Assembly: GCF_900156405.1 (NCBI RefSeq)
Contig: NZ_FTNN01000007.1
Span: forward strand, 62,001-126,000
From: Shewanella morhuae
Lineage (GTDB): Bacteria > Pseudomonadota > Gammaproteobacteria > Enterobacterales > Shewanellaceae
DNA length: 64,000 bases
Direction: 5' to 3'
Shown here: piece after piece, positions 28,079 through 36,486 of the stretch
Layout: each line of letters starts with the position of its first letter
Position numbering within the stretch: the stretch's first letter is position 1
Position numbers and translations under genes: made by a program
The notes under the pieces: model-generated
What the model was told of the DNA's origin: nothing
Database searches by the model: none
The model's input: only the letters and a program-made list of their open reading frames with translations

Positions 28079-28537
28079 ATGGAAAAAATGTTATTGCTAA
28101 TTTTATTGATAATATCAGGTTGTTCACATCATAATGTTACAGATGATGAAGTTATAAAACATTATTACGATAATTCAGTTCTGTATAATGAGCTAGCAAA
28201 GCAATCGTGTTCTCAATTTGAGGATCTTGCTAGTGGAGAAATCGTAGAGATTACCAGCAACGATAAGAAATACCCAATTATAGCTAATAATTTAAAACAA
28301 CTAGAAAGAGATTCTATTTATATTGACCGGAGAGATGGAGAATGTAGTTTACAACTCATTTATTTTGGTGAGGGTGCTTTTAATGCAGTCAACGTATTTT
28401 ATTTAAATTTCAACCTAAAAAAACCCAAGTTATATGATGATAAAACTGATAAAGCTAGCGTAAGAGATAAGATGAAACGCTATTATTTTGATATGCCACT
28501 GTCAAATGGTTGGTACTTCTCCTATGAAACTTACTAA
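28079..28537 (+). CDS. Small predicted lipoprotein, no known family
   Basis: A 152-residue product with a short lipoprotein signal: basic start MEKM, hydrophobic LLLILLII, lipobox SGC with Cys15. The mature part is polar, with Asp, Lys and Tyr enriched and three further Cys. I do not recognise it. AGAGG lies before the ATG. The gene is AT-rich like the adjoining SIR2/DUF262 pair, with repeat family B between them, so it is probably part of the same accessory stretch, but nothing links it functionally to that pair. It could be an outer- or inner-membrane anchored periplasmic protein. Confidence 0.6.
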   Translation: MEKMLLLILLIISGCSHHNVTDDEVIKHYYDNSVLYNELAKQSCSQFEDLASGEIVEITSNDKKYPIIANNLKQLERDSIYIDRRDGECSLQLIYFGEGAFNAVNVFYLNFNLKKPKLYDDKTDKASVRDKMKRYYFDMPLSNGWYFSYETY

Positions 28538-28692
28538 TTAATCTACTCTAGTTCTCTTAGATTTAATTAATTTATAGTATCTAGCGTTAAAATAAGTTAA
28601 CTATTAGTTCTACCTAAAACGCCTGATGAATCTCATTGGGCATTTTGTATTTTAAAATAAGCGAAACCAACTAAAATTTACAATAAAATAAA

Positions 28693-28721
28693 AAGGCGTG
28701 ACACTTTAAGTGTCACGCCTT
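28693..28721 (-). terminator. Terminator of the outer-membrane barrel gene
   Basis: AAGGCGTGACACTT and AAGTGTCACGCCTT form a perfect 14-base stem around one central T. On the minus strand it is followed by a T-rich stretch. It lies 40 bases after the gene's stop. It may also end transcripts coming from the left. Confidence 0.85.
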
Positions 28722-28761
28722 AATAATTAGCACTTGAACTATAAATATTACAAAATACTAA

Positions 28762-29340
28762 TTAGAAACGATATTCAACACCGATACTGGCTTGATTAAA
28801 GTCTGTATCGGTTTTTCCGCCATTGGCGACATTATCAACATTAATATCTGCATCATACCAAGTGTACTCAGCATTAATTAAAAATCGATCTGTGACTTTA
28901 AATGCCACACCGGCACCGGCGAATACACCTTCGCCATCGTCATTACCAGAAAAACCGACGACGTCATAATCTGTCGAATACCATAACTGACCACCTTTAG
29001 CATATAGCTCTACTCGGTCAGCAATCGGAAGCATAACTTTAATAGCTGCCGTATAACCATCGGTTTCGGCATTTGCTACACCATTACCATAGTCACCAAA
29101 GTTAATGTAACTACCTTCAAGGGCAAGATATTTATTAAACTTATAACCAACAAGCCCCTGCATTACATCACTATTATCATCAAAATCATCATCGCCATCG
29201 ACTTTTAAATAACCGTAGTTAGCGCCGACATAGATTCCGTTTTCTGCGGCATCACTGTTGCTCATGTTATCAGCATGAGAATATGCACTAAAAGAGGCTA
29301 AAGAAATCACAGCTGCTAAAGTTAAAATGTTATTTTTCAT
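28762..29340 (-). CDS. Small outer-membrane beta-barrel protein
   Basis: A 192-residue porin-like protein with a signal peptide (residues 1-23, ending AYSHA-DN) and alternating beta strands typical of an eight-stranded OmpX/OmpA-type barrel: GIYVGANYGYLKVDGDD, VGYKFNKYLALEGSYINFG, AAIKVMLPIADRVELYAKGG, AGVAFKVTDRFLINAEYTWY, and the terminal ASIGVEYRF ending in Phe, the signal for barrel assembly. It has loops rich in Asp. Likely a surface protein of the outer membrane; the role is unknown. AGGAG precedes the ATG. Monocistronic with its own terminator. Confidence 0.85.
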   Translation of the reverse strand: MKNNILTLAAVISLASFSAYSHADNMSNSDAAENGIYVGANYGYLKVDGDDDFDDNSDVMQGLVGYKFNKYLALEGSYINFGDYGNGVANAETDGYTAAIKVMLPIADRVELYAKGGQLWYSTDYDVVGFSGNDDGEGVFAGAGVAFKVTDRFLINAEYTWYDADINVDNVANGGKTDTDFNQASIGVEYRF

Positions 29341-29750
29341 AAAGAACTCCTAGTTAATTATTTAAATACGCTAGATACAATACAAGAGTAATGCCAAACT
29401 TAATTAACTAATGTTTACAAACAAGAACAGTCAAACCAAAAACAATTGAAATCAACCAATTAGAGTAAAAAACATCTAATGCAAATTAAATAGGAAACAC
29501 TTACCAAGACCTATATTAGTCTCATATTCATATAACTCTATCACGACTAAACGCTGTCTAAATGTATTTATTGCCTATGTATTTGTAACTATTTCCGAGG
29601 AAAAATAAAGACACAACAAATAAGCTACATTTAACGATATTATTTATCATTTATATTAATAAAATGAAATAATATAAATGATAAATAGGCATAACTCTTT
29701 ATTTAACTGACGAGCAAGCTATGTCCAGTTACCAAACCTTCAACAAAAGA
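29341..29750. other. AT-rich intergenic region with a perfect inverted repeat
   Basis: About 410 bases without a gene, between two minus-strand genes. The right part carries a perfect 18-base inverted repeat (29641-29687), listed separately; the rest should hold the promoter of the outer-membrane barrel gene. Directly right of the repeat, GGCATAACTCTTTATTTAAC resembles the start of repeat family B. Confidence 0.6.
29641..29687. repeat. Perfect 18-base AT-rich inverted repeat
   Basis: TATTTATCATTTATATTA (29641-29658) and TAATATAAATGATAAATA (29670-29687) are exact reverse complements, with an 11-base spacer. There is only one C or G per arm. It could be an extruding hairpin, an operator, or the trace of a mobile element; no T run follows, so a terminator is unlikely. 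Confidence 0.8.
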
Positions 29751-30554
29751 TTAAATCTTCACGCAAACAAATAATGCATTACCGGATACACAATCCCACG
29801 GCACAATTTTTTCATAATCATGTTCAAAAATATGTACGTCAAAATAAGGGGCTAACAATTGCTGTAACTCAGTAAAACTGGTGGCGACCATGGTATGTTG
29901 ATCTTGCCATAGTTCTATCTCTTGCAAACCTGCATCTGGTGTATCAAATAGTGGTAAAGCGTCTGCTAGACTAGCCATAAACGGTTGGCGACTTTTGGCA
30001 ATATTCAATTTTAAAAGCTGTTGTTCGCCTTCACCGCCATAATGCCAGCCTGACTCAAAAGCAAAGTGATGAGCTTCAAACTCGGTAAAATGCTTAACCG
30101 AAGTGGTGTTATCGATTTTGTGTTTATCAACGCTGTTAAAACAGAATAAACCACCGTCGTTAAGCGCACTGTGTACACTGGCAATACAACTTTTAAGGCG
30201 CTCAATACTTTGGCTGTAATGGATAGAATATAAAAAACAGGTAATTAGGTCGACGCGCTGTTCAAGGTGAAAAGCGGTCATATCTTGGAGGTTAAACTGT
30301 GCTTCAGGACAATGGCGCATCGCCATATCAAGCATAGGCTGATTGATATCTAAACCACTACATTGGTAACCAAAGTCGATAAAATGTCGTACATGCGACC
30401 CCGTGCCACAGGCTAAATCAAGGTGCTGAAGACCATTATTACCTAAGAATTGTTGTAAACGATGAATGCTAGCACTCTGCTGTTGATAGTTGATATCACT
30501 GCACATTAAATCGTAATAAGCGGATAAATCGGTATAGAGCGCGTTAGAAGACAT
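29751..30554 (-). CDS. Class I SAM-dependent methyltransferase
   Basis: The start is set at the ATG at 30554 (MSSNALYTDL), where family members usually begin; the frame is open 13 codons further up, and neither start has a good ribosome binding site. The 267-residue product has the Rossmann-type methyltransferase motifs: HLDLACGTGSHVRHF (motif I, S-adenosylmethionine binding), CSGLDINQPML with the acidic residue binding the ribose, and FNLQDMTAF with DLITCFLYSIHY (motifs III-IV). The N-terminal YYDLMCSDINYQ is common in small-molecule methyltransferases. The substrate cannot be told and no biosynthetic cluster is nearby. Likely cytoplasmic. Confidence 0.75.
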   Translation of the reverse strand: MSSNALYTDLSAYYDLMCSDINYQQQSASIHRLQQFLGNNGLQHLDLACGTGSHVRHFIDFGYQCSGLDINQPMLDMAMRHCPEAQFNLQDMTAFHLEQRVDLITCFLYSIHYSQSIERLKSCIASVHSALNDGGLFCFNSVDKHKIDNTTSVKHFTEFEAHHFAFESGWHYGGEGEQQLLKLNIAKSRQPFMASLADALPLFDTPDAGLQEIELWQDQHTMVATSFTELQQLLAPYFDVHIFEHDYEKIVPWDCVSGNALFVCVKI

Positions 30555-30711
30555 AGTAGCGGAACATTCACGGGGCAATTTTAGGTGGCGCATGATATAT
30601 CAGTTCGACCACATCAGAAACAACCAATTGCCCATCTACGGTTACTGCACAAGTCGCGGTGATAGAATAAATCTTAACTTAAGCGCCCCGCTACAGTAGA
30701 GCTAGCGCATT

Positions 30712-31488
30712 TTACGTTAGCGCATGAAAGTTGAGTTCAGCAAAAGTACTCAGATGCTCAAGTTGCGGTTTAGCAAAGTAGTAACCTTGAAAATATTCAA
30801 TCCCTATGGCAGCGAGATAATTAAGTTCAGCTTCAATCTCAATGCCTTCAGCTAATACCGTGGTGTTCTGCTCAAGGCACATGCGTAAAATATCATCGAC
30901 GACTAGCTGTTTAGCGGGTTCTAAATGAATGTCGCGGATCAAATTCATATCCAATTTTAATACGTGTGGACGTAAGGCTTCCAGCCAACTGATATCTGCA
31001 TAACCACTGCCAAAATCATCAATAGCCGTAATAAACCCACGCTTGGCATAACTTTCAAAAATACGGATTAATTTATTAAGGTCAACGATTTGCTCGCCTT
31101 CAATCACTTCAAACATGATTTTTCGGATATCAAAGCCATACATATCAGCGGCTTCAATGGTCGCGCGGATACAAGTTTCAGGGTTATAGACCGCATTGGG
31201 CAAAAAATTGATACTGAGCATCTTATCGAGCCCCAGCCTTGAAGCCGTTTCTATCGCTTTAACGCGGCAAGCCTGATCAAAATAATATTTATTGTCGTCA
31301 TTAATTCGTTCAAATACCCATGCAGCGCCCTGCCCATCAGGGCCTCTAACAAGGGCTTCATAGCCACTAATCTGCCGGCTCGGCCAATGAATAATGGGCT
31401 GGAATGCCATTCTAATTTCAAATCCTAGCGACTTGCCACTTAAGCAATCCATACAAGTTTGTTGTTTTATACGTGCGGGAAAATCCAT
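30712..31488 (-). CDS. EAL-domain cyclic-di-GMP phosphodiesterase
   Basis: A 258-residue, single-domain EAL protein. Motifs in order: the metal-site Glu in GYEALVRG (Glu44), the substrate-binding ISINFLPNAV (Asn), FEVIEGE, IDDFGSGYADI (metal-binding DD), LKLDMNLIRDI, LAEGIE and FQGYYFAKP. All the residues usually needed for catalysis seem to be present, so it should cleave c-di-GMP to pGpG. No sensor domain, but the N-terminus has a CxxC pair (Cys12 and Cys15), which may be redox or metal sensitive. Stand-alone in the cytoplasm; it should promote motility over biofilm. Confidence 0.87.
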   Translation of the reverse strand: MDFPARIKQQTCMDCLSGKSLGFEIRMAFQPIIHWPSRQISGYEALVRGPDGQGAAWVFERINDDNKYYFDQACRVKAIETASRLGLDKMLSINFLPNAVYNPETCIRATIEAADMYGFDIRKIMFEVIEGEQIVDLNKLIRIFESYAKRGFITAIDDFGSGYADISWLEALRPHVLKLDMNLIRDIHLEPAKQLVVDDILRMCLEQNTTVLAEGIEIEAELNYLAAIGIEYFQGYYFAKPQLEHLSTFAELNFHALT

Positions 31489-31684
31489 AAACGGTCTCCT
31501 TAATATGGCAGCTAGTTAGTGTGAGGATAAATTGTTAATTTTGCCAGTTTTATACTCCATCATTGCAATTTAACTGACAAATAAAAAATTAATAAAAACA
31601 TCTACAAATCAAGCTTGAAAACTAAGTAAATGAGATAGGGCAAACCTACGTGGTTCGCCCATATCAATAACCGTTCTTTATTTA

Positions 31685-32398
31685 CTATTTCAGTTTATAA
31701 ATCACTTCAACTCTATCTTCAATGCTCACTTGACCGTATTGATAACTCTCAGTCGTCCCCATGGCTTCAGCTTTAGCATTCATACGCAACATGACAGGTT
31801 GCACAGGACGTTGATCGTAATAACGGATTTGCCAAATTTTACCGAGACTTTCCCCAAAGCCTTTAGCCAAAGACTCGGCTTTTTGTTTAGCATCAACAAT
31901 CGCAGCTTGGCGAGCCTTGGCAACATATTCAGCTTCTTTACTCGACTTTAGAGCAATATTATTTACCCGATTCATACCCTCTTCTAAGGCTGAGTCTAAA
32001 ATAGTATTCAGTCGACTTAAGTCTGTTATTGTCACGGTAATTTGGCGACTGGCAGTGTAACCCGACAGTTCAGGCCCTTTATCCTGCACATATATGTATT
32101 GTGGTTGTAGATTTAAGTTGGCACTCTGAATTTGATCTTTAGTCACACCCGCTGCAGTAAGCCGAGCGATAAACTTCGCCACGGCGGCATCAGAATTATC
32201 CTTAGCGGCTTTGGCGGTTTTTTCAGTAACCGCCACTTCTACCGTCAAATCGGCCATATCGGGTTCGACTTGAATTTGACTGACGCCCAGCGTTTCAATG
32301 TGTGGAAAATCAACTTCTGCTGCCAGTACAGCGGGAGCTATCAGCATGCTAGAAAATAAACTACCGGCCACGAATATTGCTAAAAAGGATTGTTTCAT
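31685..32398 (-). CDS. SIMPL-domain periplasmic protein (YggE-like)
   Basis: The start is at the ATG at 32398, with GGAG six bases upstream; a frame start at 32410 lacks one. The 237-residue product has a signal peptide (ending near PAVLA-AE) and one SIMPL/DUF541 domain: LGVSQIQVEPDMADLTVEVA, AAVAKFIARLTAAGV, LNLQPQYIYVQ, GYTASRQITVTITDL and DAKQKAESLAKGFGESLG. E. coli YggE, of the same family, lowers oxidative stress damage. A periplasmic location is expected. It is a stand-alone gene and its partner is not known. Confidence 0.85.
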   Translation of the reverse strand: MKQSFLAIFVAGSLFSSMLIAPAVLAAEVDFPHIETLGVSQIQVEPDMADLTVEVAVTEKTAKAAKDNSDAAVAKFIARLTAAGVTKDQIQSANLNLQPQYIYVQDKGPELSGYTASRQITVTITDLSRLNTILDSALEEGMNRVNNIALKSSKEAEYVAKARQAAIVDAKQKAESLAKGFGESLGKIWQIRYYDQRPVQPVMLRMNAKAEAMGTTESYQYGQVSIEDRVEVIYKLK

Positions 32399-32759
32399 CA
32401 CTGACTCCAAAAATAATATCTAAAATCCCAGCGTTAACATGGGATAGCGAAAACAAGAAACCGGATACCAACCTTCACCGTTAATCCTGATACTTCCCTA
32501 TAAACGCAGGGCAAAATCAAAAGGGTTAATGTTTATAACAAATATTGATAAAAAACATTTATATTTTTTAGTGCGCCCCAACGCTGCGATGCTGCACTAG
32601 CGCTTATTCTTATATCCATAAACAAAATAGGGCTAAAGACGACTTCATATACTCGCCTTTCAACTGTACACTTTTCAGCCAAATTTACTGTACCTTTTAA
32701 TCACTTCAGGTATAATCCGCCAACTTTTTTAAGGTTGCTTTAAACCTCAGCGAGAAACC
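32399..32759. other. Divergent promoter region between the SIMPL gene and rimO
   Basis: About 360 AT-rich bases with no gene. Both promoters should lie here. GAGAAA immediately before 32760 is the only clear ribosome binding site; no strong inverted repeat was noticed. Confidence 0.5.
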
Positions 32760-34178
32760 ATGACAGTTCAAACTTTTAAACCCAAGCAAACAACCACGCT
32801 TGATATCCCAGTAAAAACATTAGAAGCTGCCAGCACTAATGCTGTTGCTACTGGAAATCGCATTGGTTTCATATCTTTGGGTTGCCCAAAAAACCTCGTG
32901 GATTCTGAGCGAATTCTGACTCAATTACGCATCGACGGCTACGAAGTGACTAATACTTATGACAATGCCGATCTGGTTATCGTCAATACCTGCGGCTTTA
33001 TTGATGCTGCGGTTGAAGAGTCCCTTGATGCGATACGTGAAGCCCTAGAAGAAAACGGCAAAGTGATTGTAACTGGCTGTCTTGGCGCTAAAGAAAACCA
33101 AATCCGTGAAGTGCATCCAGATGTATTAGAAATCACTGGACCACACAGCTACGAAGCCGTGTTAAAGCATGTTCATAAGTATGTGCCTAAGCCAGAACAC
33201 AATCCTTTTACATCATTAATCCCACAAACTGGGGTTAAGTTAACGCCTAAGCATTACGCTTATTTGAAGATTTCAGAAGGCTGCGACAACCGTTGTACTT
33301 TCTGCATTATTCCTTCACTGCGTGGTGACTTAGATAGCCGCCCAGCGGGCAGCATCTTAGATGAAGCCAAACGTTTAGTGGAATCTGGCGTACAAGAAAT
33401 TCTCGTTGTGAGCCAAGACACTTCGGCCTACGGCAAAGACAAAGGTGGTCGTACCGATTTTTGGAACGGTATGCCCGTTAAGCAAGACATTACTAGCCTA
33501 GCTCGCCACCTTGGTAAAATGGGCGCTTGGGTGCGTTTGCATTATATCTACCCATACCCTTGGGTTGACGATTTGATCCCGCTGATGGCGGAAGGTTTAA
33601 TCCTGCCGTATTTGGATATTCCAATGCAGCATGCAAGCCCACGTATCCTGAAGATGATGAAGCGTCCAGGCCGTGTTGACCGTCAATTAGAAGCGATTCA
33701 ACGCTGGCGCGAAATCTGCCCAGACTTAGTGATCCGCTCAACGTTCATTGTTGGCTTCCCAGGTGAAACTGAAGAAGATTTCCAAATCCTACTCGATTTC
33801 TTAAAAGAAGCACGTCTGGATCGCGTTGGTTGCTTTAAGTATTCAGAAGTCGATGGCGCTGTCGCCAACACCATCGCCGAGCTTATCAGCGAAGAAGTGA
33901 AAGAAGACAGATACCACAGATTTATGGAAGTCCAAGCTGAAATCAGCGCCGAGCGTTTAGCCCGTTTCATTGGCCGTACCTTAGACATTTTGATTGATGA
34001 TGTAGACGAAGAAGGCGCCATTGGTCGCAGCTTTGCCGACGCACCAGAAATCGACGGCATGGTGTTTATCAATGGTGAAACTGAGCTTGAGGCCGGTATG
34101 TTAGTGCGTGCGCGCATTACTCACTCAGATGAGCACGATCTGTGGGCTGAAGTGGTAGACGCTGATACCCAAGACTAA
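32760..34178 (+). CDS. rimO: Ribosomal protein S12 methylthiotransferase
   Basis: A 472-residue radical-SAM enzyme that adds a methylthio group to Asp89 of ribosomal protein S12. Domains in order: N-terminal methylthiotransferase domain with [18 protein letters not shown] (its Cys is one of three that bind the second cluster; the others are in VIVNTCGF and VTGCLGA), the radical-SAM motif [18 protein letters not shown] (CxxxCxxC), and a C-terminal TRAM domain. About 30 extra N-terminal residues precede the core compared with E. coli. A terminator follows at 34209. Nothing damaged. Confidence 0.96.
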   Translation: MTVQTFKPKQTTTLDIPVKTLEAASTNAVATGNRIGFISLGCPKNLVDSERILTQLRIDGYEVTNTYDNADLVIVNTCGFIDAAVEESLDAIREALEENGKVIVTGCLGAKENQIREVHPDVLEITGPHSYEAVLKHVHKYVPKPEHNPFTSLIPQTGVKLTPKHYAYLKISEGCDNRCTFCIIPSLRGDLDSRPAGSILDEAKRLVESGVQEILVVSQDTSAYGKDKGGRTDFWNGMPVKQDITSLARHLGKMGAWVRLHYIYPYPWVDDLIPLMAEGLILPYLDIPMQHASPRILKMMKRPGRVDRQLEAIQRWREICPDLVIRSTFIVGFPGETEEDFQILLDFLKEARLDRVGCFKYSEVDGAVANTIAELISEEVKEDRYHRFMEVQAEISAERLARFIGRTLDILIDDVDEEGAIGRSFADAPEIDGMVFINGETELEAGMLVRARITHSDEHDLWAEVVDADTQD

Positions 34179-34208
34179 GCCAGTCTTAATATAAGACATG
34201 CGATTACT

Positions 34209-34240
34209 AAAAAAGCGAACCACAGGTTCGCTTTTTGTTT
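34209..34240 (+). terminator. Terminator of rimO
   Basis: AAGCGAACC-ACA-GGTTCGCTT followed by a T run, about 30 bases after the rimO stop codon. Confidence 0.88.
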
Positions 34241-34388
34241 TTTATAATTCAATACAGTTTACGCACTAATGTTCCGAATGCCTTTAATCAGTTTCTAGAT
34301 CTGCATTTATATCAGCGCCTAATCCTATGATTTGAACCCTATGATTTAAACCCTATGATTTGATGCCTGAGACTTGAAGTATTAGACA

Positions 34389-35792
34389 TCAAGCATCTGG
34401 CCCTAGCATTTTATTCGCATCGACCCAAAGCGTGAACTCTTCTGCGGTCACCAACTCAAGCTCTAATGCCGCTTGGCGCAATGTTTTGTGCTCAACATGG
34501 GCTTTTTTGGCTATCTTAGCGGCTTTTTCATAACCAATGTGTTGATTGAGCGCCGTAACTAACATCAGCGAATTTTCCACATGCTGAGCAATCTGCGGCT
34601 CATTCGCCACTATGCCGACCACGCAATGTTCGTTAAATGACTGGCAGGCATCGCCCAATAAGCGCCCCGATTGCAGCACATTAGCAATAATCATCGGCTT
34701 AAACACGTTGAGCTCAAACTGACCATTACTGCCGCCAATACCGACGGCAACGTCGTTACCCATAATTTGCGCGCACACCATAGTCATGACCTCGACCTGA
34801 GTCGGATTCACTTTTCCCGGCATAATAGACGAACCCGGTTCATTTTCAGGCAGTAATAACTCACCGATGCCGCAGCGCGGGCCAGAACCTAACATCCTAA
34901 TATCATTTGCAATTTTCATTAAACTGACCGCAGCGACTTTATAGGCCGCCGACAGCGCAACCAATTCATCGTGAGCGGCAAGCGCGGCAAACTTATTTGG
35001 CGCAGTCACTAACGGTAAGCCTGTGAGTTTTGCGATATTGCCAGCCACCTTAACCGCGTAATCCTTATGCGTGTTTAGCCCAGTACCCACGGCAGTCGCG
35101 CCTAAGGCTAACTCGGCTACGCGCTTAAGACTGTGCTTAATAGCTTCGATAGCGTGACTTAACTGCGCCGCGTAACCCGAAAATTCTTGGCCTAAGGTTA
35201 ACGGTGTTGCATCCATAAAATGTGTACGGCCAATTTTAACGATAGATGCAAACTCATCAGCCTTATCCTGCAAGCTCTGCTGCAATAACGTCATGCAGGG
35301 CAAAACGAGCTCAACCGCTTGGCGATAGGCAGCAATATGCATAGCAGTAGGAAAAGTATCATTAGAGGATTGTGAGCGGTTAACATCGTCATTGGGGTGT
35401 AAGTATTTGACCGCATCGCTGAGTTGCCCGCCGCTGAGCACATGACCGCGATAGGCAATCACTTCATTGACGTTCATATTGGTTTGCGTGCCGGAGCCCG
35501 TTTGCCAAATCACTAAGGGAAATTGTGTATCTAGCTCACCAGCAATTAACTCATCACACACTTTAGCAATCAGTTGCGCTTTATCCGCTGTTAAGGTGCC
35601 CAACTGTTGATTAGTGATAGCGGCGGCTTTTTTCAAGTAACCAAACGCATGGATTACTTCAATCGGCATAGATGCGCTAGCACCAATACGAAAATGCTGC
35701 CGCGAACGCTCGGTCTGCGCGCCCCAGTAGCAATCTGCAGGGACTTTTACCTCGCCCATAGTGTCGTGCTCGATTCGATATTGCGCTGACAT
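34389..35792 (-). CDS. fumC: Class II fumarate hydratase
   Basis: A 467-residue oxygen-stable fumarase that interconverts fumarate and malate in the citric acid cycle, working as a cytoplasmic tetramer without iron-sulfur clusters. Landmarks: [20 protein letters not shown] at the N-terminus, [12 protein letters not shown] (substrate binding), [31 protein letters not shown] with the catalytic His, and the signature [22 protein letters not shown] lies just before the ATG. It stands alone. Confidence 0.96.
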   Translation of the reverse strand: MSAQYRIEHDTMGEVKVPADCYWGAQTERSRQHFRIGASASMPIEVIHAFGYLKKAAAITNQQLGTLTADKAQLIAKVCDELIAGELDTQFPLVIWQTGSGTQTNMNVNEVIAYRGHVLSGGQLSDAVKYLHPNDDVNRSQSSNDTFPTAMHIAAYRQAVELVLPCMTLLQQSLQDKADEFASIVKIGRTHFMDATPLTLGQEFSGYAAQLSHAIEAIKHSLKRVAELALGATAVGTGLNTHKDYAVKVAGNIAKLTGLPLVTAPNKFAALAAHDELVALSAAYKVAAVSLMKIANDIRMLGSGPRCGIGELLLPENEPGSSIMPGKVNPTQVEVMTMVCAQIMGNDVAVGIGGSNGQFELNVFKPMIIANVLQSGRLLGDACQSFNEHCVVGIVANEPQIAQHVENSLMLVTALNQHIGYEKAAKIAKKAHVEHKTLRQAALELELVTAEEFTLWVDANKMLGPDA

Positions 35793-36003
35793 GCATCTCT
35801 CCTTTACGAAAAACCTCTGTGATTAACCATACTCGCTCAAGGCAAAAGTACCAGTTCATTCCAAACTAATGAGTCCGAAGAAAGACGACTATCAAGCATA
35901 AGGCTGATTTAAGTGTAAAGACGGAAGTTGAGATTGGCGAAATAGCATAAACGGGCAGAATTAGCGGGGTATAGAACAATGAGTTAAACCGATAAAAAAC
36001 AGA

Positions 36004-36243
36004 CTAACAAAAACTCAAACCTAGAAAGTCAAAAGGGGCATCGCCCTTGTGCTGATGCCCCTTTCGGTTACTCATTTTAAATGCCTTGTCTTTACGGTCG
36101 TATGACCCTTTGCCCTTTTTCGCTCTCTCGGTTCGAGTCCGAAACAGAGGGCTAGTCACCAATGCTTTTAAGGCATTGTCGGCAATTTTGCCTCGTCCAC
36201 TATCGTGTTCTATGGTCACGACCACCGTATTTTGCTTGTTCAT
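36004..36243 (-). CDS. arfA: Alternative ribosome-rescue factor A
   Basis: A 79-residue basic protein that frees stalled ribosomes when trans-translation fails, by recruiting release factor 2. The core GKIADNALKALVTSPLFRTR followed by KKGKGSYDRKDKAFK matches ArfA closely (compare E. coli [20 protein letters not shown] and KKGKGSY). The C-terminal part ends in a hydrophobic tail (APFDFLGLSFC), as in ArfA, where it marks the full-length protein for degradation. A strong hairpin lies inside the 3' coding region (36032-36064), the known trick that makes the mRNA end before the stop codon. GGAGGTGCA precedes the ATG. Confidence 0.92.
   Translation of the reverse strand: MNKQNTVVVTIEHDSGRGKIADNALKALVTSPLFRTRTERAKKGKGSYDRKDKAFKMSNRKGHQHKGDAPFDFLGLSFC
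36032..36064 (-). promoter_or_regulatory. Intragenic hairpin that truncates arfA mRNA
   Basis: AAAGGGGCATC (36054-36064 read on the minus strand) pairs perfectly with GATGCCCCTTT (36032-36042) over an 11-base loop, inside the arfA coding sequence and 26 bases before the stop. A run of T follows on the minus strand. It can act as a terminator or RNase III target, giving a non-stop mRNA whose product is made only when tmRNA activity is low. Confidence 0.82.
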
Positions 36244-36486
36244 TGCACCTCCAAAGATGACGTAGAACGGTTGAAATAATAAGCCACTTGGTTAACTAGG
36301 CCACTATAGCCCAATATGGGGATATGTATAGAGCCCCAACTCCCAACCTAAAAATATCGTACGCGACTTAACATTCCCGCCATCGTTCCCCTTGATGCTA
36401 TCTCTGCGACAATATGTCGCACCTACAATCCTAAGGGGTTGATTATAATGCCGTACAATGAATCCTAATCAATGAAAGGTCATCAC

